NCBI GenBank assembly: GCA_016720745.1
Contig: JADKKA010000022.1
Coordinates: 806,001-870,000, forward strand
Direction: 5' to 3'
DNA length: 64,000 nucleotides
Source: Chitinophagaceae bacterium
GTDB lineage: Bacteria > Bacteroidota > Bacteroidia > Chitinophagales > Chitinophagaceae
The position numbers and the translations under genes were made by a program. The notes beneath the pieces are model-generated. The model was not told the DNA's origin. It worked only from the letters and a program-made list of their open reading frames with translations, and searched no databases. Of this stretch, positions 8,043 to 15,341 are shown piece after piece; the first letter of the stretch is position 1, and each line of letters opens with the position of its first letter.

Positions 8043-9287
8043 TCATAAACTATTGGCAAATTCAAATAGGGATGGGTACCGTAAATCCACATCCGGGTGG
8101 GGGAAGGGGGCTTCGGGGTTGGTACTGGCAATATACACGGTGTACATACCAGCATTCCGGCCAAATCCCATATCACTCATTTTATTACCCACCATGATGG
8201 AACGATGCAGGTCAATACCGGGGAAATCCCTTTTTGCTTTATAAGCCATTCCGGGATTAGGCTTACGAAGTGTGTCCTTGTTATCCAATGAGGGGGCATA
8301 ATAAATAGCATCCACTTTCCCTCCGGCACCCTCAATACCGGCGAGCATTTTTGAATGGATATCTTCCAGATCAGCAACGCTCATCAGCCCTTTACCAACT
8401 CCCCGCTGATTAGTAACAACCAGGATATGTCCAAATATATCCGTTAGTTTATGGAAGAGACCTGGGGCTCCTTCCATGAATACAAATTCAGTGGCACTGA
8501 AAATATAACTACCGGGTTTGTCCTCATTGATCACCCCATCACGGTCTAAAAAAAGGCTCCAGCCTTTATTAATTGTTTTCAGGTCCAAATCAGGCTTTGC
8601 TAATTCCTGGCTGGCCCTACGGAAATCTTCCGGAATGCCGATATCAATAAAGTAGCTGTCCTGTACCTGTCCGTAAATCCGTCTTTGTGAAAAATATTTT
8701 TCCAGATAATCTTTTTCAAATGAAAACCGCGAAGGAAATTCCTCCTCCAGAAAACGGGGTATATTCAGGATATATACACCGGCATTGATATTGCCTTTTT
8801 GGTAATATTGCTTCTCTTTAAAAGAACAGACCAGCTGGTCCTTCCCGGTTTCTACTACACCGTACCGGTCAAATTCCTGCATCGGCTTCAGTAATAATGT
8901 ACACTCCGCCATCTGCCGGGTATGAAACTGAAAGGCTTCCTGTAAATGGCCACGGAACAAAGTATCTCCATTCACAACCAGCACGTCTTTTTCTGTGGTT
9001 TGACTGCAAGCCAGCAGGATAGCACCCCCGGTACCCAGGGGTTCATCTTCCACTGAACATCGATATGCGAGCGTAGCGAATTCTTTTTGGAGATAAGCTT
9101 CCACCTGCTCATGCAGGTAGCCAAGCGAAAAGATAAATTTTTCAATACCCTGGCTACGCAGGTAATTGATGACATAAAAAAGGAAAGGGCGCCCTGCTAC
9201 AGGAGCCATGCATTTGGGAAGATCCGGAACAGTTGATTGCAGCCGGGTACCGAGACCACCCGCCAGTATGATACATTCTTTCAGCAT
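8043..9287 (-). CDS. Fused heptose-1-P guanylyltransferase and heptose-1,7-bisP phosphatase (HddC-GmhB)
   Basis: A 414-residue two-domain enzyme. Residues 1 to about 230 are a nucleotidyltransferase (ILAGGLGTRL near 8-17, PKCMAPVAGRP, VNGDTLF with the metal Asp, NINAGVYI) of the HddC type, which makes GDP-D-glycero-alpha-D-manno-heptose. Residues from about 245 are a HAD-IIIA phosphatase of the GmhB type: FLDRDGVIN (nucleophile Asp), VVTNQRGVGKG, LRKPNPGM and VGNKMSDMGFG. The Cys-rich zinc loop of E. coli GmhB is absent, and the last HAD motif has GN instead of GD. gmhA and hddA lie directly upstream, so the four activities of the pathway are together. GDP preference is inferred from the HddA partner, not from a motif. 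Confidence 0.88.
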   Translation of the reverse strand: MLKECIILAGGLGTRLQSTVPDLPKCMAPVAGRPFLFYVINYLRSQGIEKFIFSLGYLHEQVEAYLQKEFATLAYRCSVEDEPLGTGGAILLACSQTTEKDVLVVNGDTLFRGHLQEAFQFHTRQMAECTLLLKPMQEFDRYGVVETGKDQLVCSFKEKQYYQKGNINAGVYILNIPRFLEEEFPSRFSFEKDYLEKYFSQRRIYGQVQDSYFIDIGIPEDFRRASQELAKPDLDLKTINKGWSLFLDRDGVINEDKPGSYIFSATEFVFMEGAPGLFHKLTDIFGHILVVTNQRGVGKGLMSVADLEDIHSKMLAGIEGAGGKVDAIYYAPSLDNKDTLRKPNPGMAYKAKRDFPGIDLHRSIMVGNKMSDMGFGRNAGMYTVYIASTNPEAPFPHPDVDLRYPSLFEFANSL

Positions 9288-9312
9288 AGGTTACTAGTAA
9301 TGCGGGGGCAAC

Positions 9313-9888
9313 TTAAGATGTAAAATATTTTGCTTCTACCAGCTGACAAATAATATGTCCAATCGTGATATGGCTTTCCTGAATACGCGGTGTATCGCCT
9401 GAAGGTACATTGATTAAGTAACGGGCCAGGTCTTTCATCTTACCACCGCTTTCCCCGGTAAAGGCCACAGTGATGATCCCTTTGGCTTTCGCTACTTCAA
9501 AGGCCTTCATGATATTGATGGAATTTCCGGAAGTGGATAACCCAATCAGTACATCTCCGGCTTCTCCGATGCCATCTATCATTCTTGAGTAAACCACATC
9601 ATAGCCATAGTCATTGGCCACAGCCGTGAGATAGGAGGTATTACAATGCAGGGCTTCAGCAGGCAATGCTTTTCGGTCGGTGTAAAAGCGGCCGGAAAAC
9701 TCGGCGGCCAGGTGCTGTGCATCTGCTGCACTGCCACCGTTACCGCAGAAATAAACCCTCTTCCCGTTTTGAAATGCAGCGGTAACCTGGTCAACCACTT
9801 GTTTAATGGTTTCAAGTAAAACCGGGTTATTCAGCATTTTCTCTTTCGTAAGGATGGATGCCCGGATGATTTCTTTTATTTTTTCCAT
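9313..9888 (-). CDS. gmhA: Sedoheptulose-7-phosphate isomerase GmhA
   Basis: A 191-residue SIS-domain isomerase that turns sedoheptulose 7-phosphate into D-glycero-D-manno-heptose 7-phosphate, the first step of heptose nucleotide synthesis. The phosphosugar-binding CGNGGSAADAQHLAAEF block (near residues 48-64), IGLSTSGNS and the active-site region QESHITIGHIICQLVE are intact and the length is normal. It lies 25 bases before the fused guanylyltransferase-phosphatase gene and 46 bases after hddA. Cytoplasmic. Confidence 0.95.
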   Translation of the reverse strand: MEKIKEIIRASILTKEKMLNNPVLLETIKQVVDQVTAAFQNGKRVYFCGNGGSAADAQHLAAEFSGRFYTDRKALPAEALHCNTSYLTAVANDYGYDVVYSRMIDGIGEAGDVLIGLSTSGNSINIMKAFEVAKAKGIITVAFTGESGGKMKDLARYLINVPSGDTPRIQESHITIGHIICQLVEAKYFTS

Positions 9889-9934
9889 GATCAGTAAATG
9901 GGAATGAGTGAATTAAAAAAATGAAAATAACCGG

Positions 9935-10957
9935 TTATACAGTCCAGCTCTTCAAACCATGTTCCACAAATTGAAAATACCTGGACCGGCCTCCAAATTG
10001 TTCAAGTGCCCGGCTCACATTATACTTTGTATTGACAGGGCAGTAAAAAATCATGAATCCACCACCCCCGGCTCCGGAAATTTTTCCCCCGGTGGCCCCG
10101 GCTTTTTTTGCGGCCTCATATATATCTTCCATCAGCGGATTACTGATTCCCTCTGCCATTTTTCTTTTTTGCTGAAAACCAAAATCAAGAATCTCGCCAA
10201 ATTCATTCAGCCTTCCTTTCAGCAGGGCTTCCTTCATCATTTTAGCCTGCTCTTTCAGCTGGTGCATGGCTTCAATTGATTTTTCTTTATGATCGGATAC
10301 GTTTTGGCTTTGTTTTTTGATGATCTCGGCCGATTCCCGACTGGTGGAAGTATAATATAAAAGCAGGTTGTTTTCCAGTTCAAATAAATGCTGCTGTTTG
10401 ACCCGGAGGGGATTAACGATTACTTTATCATCCCCATAGAATTCCATAAAGTTGACACCCCCGAATGTGGCAGCATACTGGTCCTGTTTACCACCTGCCA
10501 GACCCAAATCCTTTCTTTCAATTTCAAATGCATAATGGGCCATATCATATTCTCCCAAGGGAAGGCGTAGCATTTCTGCAAAAGCACCAATGATGGCCAC
10601 CACCAGGGTAGAGGAAGTACCCAGACCGGAACCGGCAGGTGCATCAACATAGGTAGATAAACGAAACCCACCCTGTTTAATGCCATAGTCCCGCTGTATC
10701 CTGTTATAAACCCCTTTCAGTAAATCCAGTTTTCCTGTAACAGGTAAAGCTGCGGTCCATTCATATACTTCGGATTCTTCCCGGTCAATGGCTTCGAGAA
10801 TGATCTGATTGGAGTCCAGTGGTTCAATAGTGGCATGTGCATATAAAGACAGTGTGGCGTTGAGAATGGCGCCACCATAAAGGTCGCTGTAAGGACTGAC
10901 ATCAGTGCCACCACCGGCCAGACCAATTCGCAATGGAGCTTTACTTCTGTAGATCAT
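9935..10957 (-). CDS. hddA: D-glycero-alpha-D-manno-heptose-7-phosphate kinase (GHMP family)
   Basis: A 340-residue GHMP kinase. It has the family's three motifs: APLRIGLAGGGTDVSPY at residues 7-23, the ATP loop PAGSGLGTSSTLVVA near 107-121 and KISGAGGGGFMIFY near 294-307. HddA phosphorylates the alpha anomer at C1, unlike the beta-specific HldE, and its presence beside gmhA and HddC-GmhB points to GDP-heptose for an S-layer or surface glycan rather than ADP-heptose for a lipid A core. First of the three heptose genes; a run of short repeats lies between it and the preceding glycosyltransferase gene. Confidence 0.9.
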   Translation of the reverse strand: MIYRSKAPLRIGLAGGGTDVSPYSDLYGGAILNATLSLYAHATIEPLDSNQIILEAIDREESEVYEWTAALPVTGKLDLLKGVYNRIQRDYGIKQGGFRLSTYVDAPAGSGLGTSSTLVVAIIGAFAEMLRLPLGEYDMAHYAFEIERKDLGLAGGKQDQYAATFGGVNFMEFYGDDKVIVNPLRVKQQHLFELENNLLLYYTSTSRESAEIIKKQSQNVSDHKEKSIEAMHQLKEQAKMMKEALLKGRLNEFGEILDFGFQQKRKMAEGISNPLMEDIYEAAKKAGATGGKISGAGGGGFMIFYCPVNTKYNVSRALEQFGGRSRYFQFVEHGLKSWTV

Positions 10958-10959
10958 AG

Positions 10960-10992
10960 TAGAGAGTAGTCGATAGTCAATAGTCGATAGTC
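10960..10992. repeat. Short TAGTC/CGATAGTC repeats in a gene gap
   Basis: Three tandem-like copies of AGTCGATAGTC variants fill the gap upstream of hddA. The same kind of filler occurs at 50913-51002, 57366-57404 and 57892-57934. No function is visible. Confidence 0.5.
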
Positions 10993-11049
10993 TGCGTCTT
11001 CATTTTCGGGTATCAAGGCTCCTGGCTCTTTTTCTCCTGTCTCAAAGCG

Positions 11050-12186
11050 CTATAACTCCGCCAGTTCCCTGATTTCACTGCACATTTTTTCCCAGCTATA
11101 CTTTTGTTTTTCACTGCGAAGATGCGGAATAAAAAAATCTTCTCCTAATTGGTAGAAACGCAGGATACCGGCAGCAATGGCTTCAGGATTGGGCTCTACT
11201 ACCAGTCCTACTTTTTCATCAGGCACCAGGGCCGGTAAGCCTCCCACATTGGTCACCACCATGGGTTTTTCAAAATGATAGGCGAGGGGAGTAACTCCGC
11301 TCTGGGTGGCATTCCGGTAAGGTTGAATCACTGCATCTGCAGCACAGCAATAATATTTTACTTCGCTATCTGGTATAAAATCGGTGCGCAGGATTAAATG
11401 CTCACGAATTCCCAATCGGTCAATCTGATCCTGGTAACTTTTTTCATCCTCATAAAATTCACCGGCCACCATTAATTTGAAACGTAGCGCTTCCGGATGA
11501 TTCGTTTTGATGAAGGCAATCGCCTCCAACAGCATATCCAGACCCTTGTACCGGCGGATAAAACCAAAGAATAAAATGATGTTTTCGTTTTCAGGAAGCC
11601 CCAGCTGTTTGCGGGCTGCTTCTTTTGGAATGATATCTCCAAAATTATCATAGAGCGGGTGGGCGACCTGTTTGGCTGGTTTCTCTTTTTGAAACTGCCG
11701 GAGATCACTCATTACTTTTTCACTCATGGTGATAAACGCATCACAGCTTTTCAGGAAATACCGGGTGAAGGGTTTATCACCGAATCTTTTTTCATGCGGG
11801 ATTACATTATCAGCGATGCAAATGATCCTGGTATGTTTATTTTTCCGAACCCTGCGAAGAATGGTGCCTAAAGCCGGCCCCATAAAAGGTAACCAGAAAC
11901 GAACAATGATCATATCAGGCTTTTCCTTTTTCAGCCTGTTTCCGATTCGGATCCAGTTAAAAGGATTGATGGAATTGATAACAGAATGTATGACCAGGTT
12001 CTCGGGAGCAGGTTCATCTGTGAATTGTGTTTTCCCGGGGAAAAGAAAGGAAGGATACTGCAGGGAGAAGGAATAGATGGAACAGGAATGTCCTTCGTCA
12101 TTGAATGCTTTGGCCAGCCGCTGATTGAAGGTGGCCAATCCACCTCTCAAAGGGTGGGCAGGTCCTATGATCACCAGCTTTGCCAT
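11050..12186 (-). CDS. Family 4 (GT-B) glycosyltransferase
   Basis: A 378-residue GT4-type protein. It begins KLVIIGPAHPLRGGLATFN (glycine loop near residues 14-17); the second half has ILFFGFIRRYKGLDMLLEA, the nucleotide-sugar region of GT4 enzymes, then CCAADAVIQPYRNATQSG and PMVVTNVGGLPALV. The classical E-x7-E motif is replaced by the NATQSGVTPLAY type, which is common in one GT4 subgroup. Its ATG overlaps the stop of the GT2 gene by one base (TAATG), so translation is coupled. Likely acts on the heptose-containing glycan; donor unknown. Confidence 0.86.
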   Translation of the reverse strand: MAKLVIIGPAHPLRGGLATFNQRLAKAFNDEGHSCSIYSFSLQYPSFLFPGKTQFTDEPAPENLVIHSVINSINPFNWIRIGNRLKKEKPDMIIVRFWLPFMGPALGTILRRVRKNKHTRIICIADNVIPHEKRFGDKPFTRYFLKSCDAFITMSEKVMSDLRQFQKEKPAKQVAHPLYDNFGDIIPKEAARKQLGLPENENIILFFGFIRRYKGLDMLLEAIAFIKTNHPEALRFKLMVAGEFYEDEKSYQDQIDRLGIREHLILRTDFIPDSEVKYYCCAADAVIQPYRNATQSGVTPLAYHFEKPMVVTNVGGLPALVPDEKVGLVVEPNPEAIAAGILRFYQLGEDFFIPHLRSEKQKYSWEKMCSEIRELAEL

Positions 12187-13127
12187 TATAATCCTGTTTT
12201 TTCTTCCACGAGGTAGGTATTCCGGGATGGCGAATTCCGGGAAATCAGTTCCCCGATAAAACCGGCCAGGAATAATTGCATACCGATTATCAGTGAAGTG
12301 AGGGCCAGGTAAAAGCCGGGTTTATTCGTCAGACTAAAATCGGCCACAACAAATTTTGAAATGATAAGATAGATGGATATACCCAGCCCAAGCAGGAAAA
12401 ACAATGTGCCCCATAAACCGAAAAAGTGCATGGGACGCTTTGAGAATTTCCCAACAAAACTGATGGAGAGCAGATCCAGGAATCCATTCACAAATCTTCT
12501 CCATCCAAATTTGGATTTACCATATTTACGGGCCCGGTGTTCGACTACTTTTTCACCGATCTTTTTGAATCCGGCCCATTTGGCCAGGACGGGAATATAG
12601 CGGTGCATTTCTCCGTATACTTCAATTCCCTTGATGGTCCGGTTCCGGTATGCTTTCAGTCCGCAATTAAAATCATGCAAACGGATACCGGATACATACC
12701 TGGTAACCGCATTGAAGAATTTGGAAGGGATATTTTTAGTCAGGGTATTATCGTAACGTTTCTTTTTCCAGCCGCTGACCATGTCAAAACCATCTTCGAC
12801 AATCATGCGATGCAGTTCGGGAATTTCATCAGGGCTGTCCTGCAAATCGGCATCCATGGTTATGACCACATCGCCGGAAGCAGCGGCAAAAGCTACATTC
12901 AGGCCGGCTGATTTTCCATAATTCCGCTGGAACTTGATCCCTTTGATGGAGGCATTTTTGGCCCGTAACTGCTGCACCACTTCCCAGGAATTATCACTGC
13001 TGCCATCATCCACAAAAATCACTTCATAGCTGTATTGATGCTCCGCCATCACTTTCTCGATCCAGGCGGTAAGTTCAGGCAGGGATTCTGCTTCATCTAT
13101 CAGCGGTATTACAATGGAAAGGTCCAT
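12186..13127 (-). CDS. Family 2 glycosyltransferase with C-terminal membrane segments
   Basis: A 313-residue GT2 enzyme of the DPM1/ArnC-like type. The catalytic domain shows SIVIPLIDEAESLPEL, FVDDGSSDNSW near residue 39, the VITMDADLQDSPDEI block with the metal-binding DAD near 95, and NCGLKAYR. Two hydrophobic segments follow (near residues 228-252 and 268-300), so it should sit in the inner membrane and probably transfers a sugar to a polyprenyl phosphate. Four bases separate it from the DUF4199 gene upstream. Family members of this shape often make Und-P-sugar donors. Confidence 0.9.
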   Translation of the reverse strand: MDLSIVIPLIDEAESLPELTAWIEKVMAEHQYSYEVIFVDDGSSDNSWEVVQQLRAKNASIKGIKFQRNYGKSAGLNVAFAAASGDVVITMDADLQDSPDEIPELHRMIVEDGFDMVSGWKKKRYDNTLTKNIPSKFFNAVTRYVSGIRLHDFNCGLKAYRNRTIKGIEVYGEMHRYIPVLAKWAGFKKIGEKVVEHRARKYGKSKFGWRRFVNGFLDLLSISFVGKFSKRPMHFFGLWGTLFFLLGLGISIYLIISKFVVADFSLTNKPGFYLALTSLIIGMQLFLAGFIGELISRNSPSRNTYLVEEKTGL

Positions 13128-13130
13128 GAA

Positions 13131-13640
13131 TTATTTTCTCCGGTTTAAAAGGGCAGATAATACAGCCGTAATACCTGCGCCAATGATCAAATATCCGAAA
13201 ATTGCCCCTGAAACCAGTTTTAAAGTGTACTGTTTTTTGAAGGCAGCAACCGCATCATCAATCTCGGCAGGCAGCTTGCCTTTTTCATTGGTTAATTGCT
13301 CTCGAAGGGTAACGGCCATCTGTTCAGAAAATTCGGGGTGCAGGGCATTGAAAATGCCATAGAAAAGGGCCATGGAAAGGGTTACCACTACAAAACAGCG
13401 GAAGCCCTGCTGAAAATTATCTCCAAATTTTCCGGTAAAGGCCGGTGTTTGACGGAAGGATAGTAATGTCCACACGATTCCAGCTCCATAAATGGCATAG
13501 ACGATGTATTGTAAACTACTGCCGACGGATGTTTTTTGCTGATCACTGTTTTTATCTGCCTGATAGATCAACAGAAAAACCCCCACCATCAGGGCAGCCG
13601 TAATCAGTCCTTTTATTGACGAGGATAATTTCATGATCAT
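13131..13640 (-). CDS. DUF4199-type membrane protein
   Basis: A 169-residue protein with four predicted hydrophobic segments (near residues 8-27, 45-61, 78-98 and 140-162) and a central hydrophilic loop rich in Glu and Lys. The pattern and the neighbours (dihydroorotase-like gene upstream, GT2 gene downstream) match the DUF4199 proteins of Bacteroidota. Function unknown. It is 3 bases from the GT2 gene and 8 bases from the end of the amidohydrolase gene, so it is part of the same operon. Confidence 0.8.
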   Translation of the reverse strand: MIMKLSSSIKGLITAALMVGVFLLIYQADKNSDQQKTSVGSSLQYIVYAIYGAGIVWTLLSFRQTPAFTGKFGDNFQQGFRCFVVVTLSMALFYGIFNALHPEFSEQMAVTLREQLTNEKGKLPAEIDDAVAAFKKQYTLKLVSGAIFGYLIIGAGITAVLSALLNRRK

Positions 13641-13648
13641 TGCTGTGT

Positions 13649-14911
13649 TTATGAAAGTATCAACTGACCTTGGTTCACAATTCCCAATACTTTACCGGTA
13701 AGCTGTTTGCTATCGAAGGGACTATTGCCGGATTTAGAATGGCCGGCAGAAATCTGATAGGTCCATTCCAGGTCCGGATTAAAAAGGCTGAGGGTTGCGG
13801 GACTACCTTCCTGTATCGTTGCAGCAGGCAATCCGAATATCTTCCGGGGATTCAATGCAAGCAATTCAATCATTTTGCTGATGGGTAATTCGGGTACCGC
13901 TGTTCTGATGACAGCAAATGCTGTTTCCAAACCGGTCATTCCGTATTTGGCATATTCAAATTCCATCACTTTGCTGTCAAATTCATGTGGCAGGTGGTGG
14001 GTAGCGATACAATCGATGGCTCCGTTGATTAAGGCTTTTCTTAATGCCTCCATTTCTTCACGTGTTCGCAGCGGAGGGTTTACTTTCAGGTTGGTTTGGT
14101 AGCCATGGAGATCTTCATCACAGAAATATAAATGGTAAGGAGTGACTGAACAACTGATGTCCACACCGCTTTCTTTTCCTTCTTTGATATAAGAGATAGA
14201 ATGCCGTGTACTGACCCCGGTCAAATGCAGTTTGGATGAAGCATAAGCTGCCAGTTTGATATCCCTTGCCACTACCAGTTCTTCGGCCATGGCAGGTTTT
14301 CCTGGCAATCCCATTCGGGTGGAAACGATGCCTTCATTGACCAGTCCCTGGGGGTTGATGCTTTTGTCATCTGGCAGCTGCATGATGATGCCGTTGAAAG
14401 CTTTTACATATTGCAGGGCTTTCACCAGTAGTCCTGAAGATTGAATACTGTTGAGTCCGTCACTGAATGCGATGGCTCCGCTGTTACGCATATCATACAT
14501 TTCTGCCAGGTCCTTGCCCTCGGCATTTTTGGTCACCGCACCCAGGGGGTGGATGGTAACAGGCAGGTCACGGCTTTTTTGTTTGATATATTCAACGGCT
14601 GATTTATCCTGGATGACTGGTTTGGTATTGGGGATGATAAAAACATCAGTAAAACCTCCGGCTGCCGCAGCCTGGGCTCCGGTTTCCAGGGTTTCCTTGT
14701 ATTCATAACCTGGATCGGCAAAATTGGCAAAAAGATCAACCCAGCCTGGTGATACATGAAGACCGTTCAAACTGATTTCATGGTCGGCTTTTTCAGTCAG
14801 TCCATTGCCAATACGGGTTATAATACCGTTGTCAATAAAAATATCGGTTGTTTGGCCGTTGTGGGGGGAATTTGGATCAGTGATCCGGGCTTGCTTAATG
14901 AGTATTTTCAT
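13649..14911 (-). CDS. Dihydroorotase-like amidohydrolase lacking metal ligands
   Basis: A 420-residue amidohydrolase with the full length and block order of class I dihydroorotase, but the metal site is degraded. Where active enzymes have DLHVHFREPG this protein has DLFANFADPG (residues 59-68), so both His ligands of HxH are gone; where they have TDHAPH this has THHLPH (near residue 300), losing the catalytic Asp. Similar pseudo-dihydroorotases (PyrC' of Pseudomonas) support aspartate carbamoyltransferase structurally without turnover. Annotation as active PyrC would probably be wrong. First gene of the minus-strand glycan run, 8 bases before DUF4199. Confidence 0.85.
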   Translation of the reverse strand: MKILIKQARITDPNSPHNGQTTDIFIDNGIITRIGNGLTEKADHEISLNGLHVSPGWVDLFANFADPGYEYKETLETGAQAAAAGGFTDVFIIPNTKPVIQDKSAVEYIKQKSRDLPVTIHPLGAVTKNAEGKDLAEMYDMRNSGAIAFSDGLNSIQSSGLLVKALQYVKAFNGIIMQLPDDKSINPQGLVNEGIVSTRMGLPGKPAMAEELVVARDIKLAAYASSKLHLTGVSTRHSISYIKEGKESGVDISCSVTPYHLYFCDEDLHGYQTNLKVNPPLRTREEMEALRKALINGAIDCIATHHLPHEFDSKVMEFEYAKYGMTGLETAFAVIRTAVPELPISKMIELLALNPRKIFGLPAATIQEGSPATLSLFNPDLEWTYQISAGHSKSGNSPFDSKQLTGKVLGIVNQGQLILS

Positions 14912-14993
14912 TAAGGGTCGAAGATAAAGTTTGTTGACCGTATCAAAAAATCGGTGATTAAAAGCTGGGATGATGGAATAGGGGTAGGCAGAA

Positions 14994-15019
14994 TAAAAAA
15001 GCCCTTCGTAAAGAGCTTT
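14994..15019 (-). terminator. Intrinsic terminator after tRNA-Pro(CGG)
   Basis: On the minus strand a 7-bp stem (AAAGCTC with GGGCTTT, one G-U pair) and an 8-base loop are followed by a run of T, starting about 6 bases after the tRNA 3' end. Confidence 0.75.
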
Positions 15020-15024
15020 GCAAG

Positions 15025-15098
15025 TCGGGTAGACTGGACTCGAACCAGCGACCCCTACGTCCCGAACGTAGTGCCCCGCTCGGCGGGGCTACTACCCG
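15025..15098 (-). tRNA. tRNA-Pro(CGG) with an abnormal D-arm
   Basis: A 74-base tRNA. Acceptor CGGGTAG pairs with CTACCCG, discriminator A; anticodon arm CTACG-TTCGGGA-CGTAG gives anticodon CGG; T-arm GCTGG-TTCGAGT-CCAGT is normal; the CCA is not encoded. The D-arm is not normal: a GCCC/GGGC stem closes a loop CGCCGAGCG that lacks A14 and the G18-G19 pair needed for the D-loop/T-loop contact. Positions 15072-15088 form a perfect 7-bp palindrome (GCCCCGC, CGA, GCGGGGC), extending as GTAGT/ACTAC with one bulge, which would compete with the cloverleaf. It may be a damaged or unusual proline tRNA. Functional state is uncertain. Confidence 0.85.
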
Positions 15099-15126
15099 TT
15101 TTTTCCCGGATCGGGTAAAAGAGAAA

Positions 15127-15153
15127 AAAGGGGAACCCGGTAAGTTCCCCTTT
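15127..15153 (-). terminator. Intrinsic terminator between the two tRNA-Pro genes
   Basis: AAAGGGGAAC pairs with GTTCCCCTTT around a 7-base loop, then T6 on the minus strand. It lies 5 bases after the 3' end of tRNA-Pro(GGG), so the two tRNAs may be separate transcripts. Confidence 0.8.
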
Positions 15154-15157
15154 AGTG

Positions 15158-15231
15158 TCGGGTGGACTGGATTCGAACCAGCGACCCCTTGCACCCCATG
15201 CAAGTGCGCTACCGGGCTGCGCCACCACCCG
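15158..15231 (-). tRNA. tRNA-Pro(GGG)
   Basis: A 74-base tRNA with acceptor CGGGTGG/CCACCCG and discriminator A, canonical D-arm (GCGC stem, loop AGCCCGGTA with G18-G19), anticodon arm CTTGC-ATGGGGT-GCAAG giving anticodon GGG, and T-arm GCTGG-TTCGAAT-CCAGT. The CCA is not encoded. It is a good internal reference for its neighbour tRNA-Pro(CGG), with which it shares the T-arm and most of the acceptor. Confidence 0.96.
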
Positions 15232-15341
15232 AATAACCGGGCGGCAAATGTAGCACTAAACAGGTAAAAAGCGAAAAGATTATCCGGACTTTTAATCGCC
15301 ATTCCTGATAAAAAGCGCCGGTTTCGTCCACCCTTTTTCTG

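Noticed and set aside
14958..15302. 114-codon minus-strand open frame
   Set aside because: It runs through both tRNA-Pro genes and their terminators; it is an artefact.
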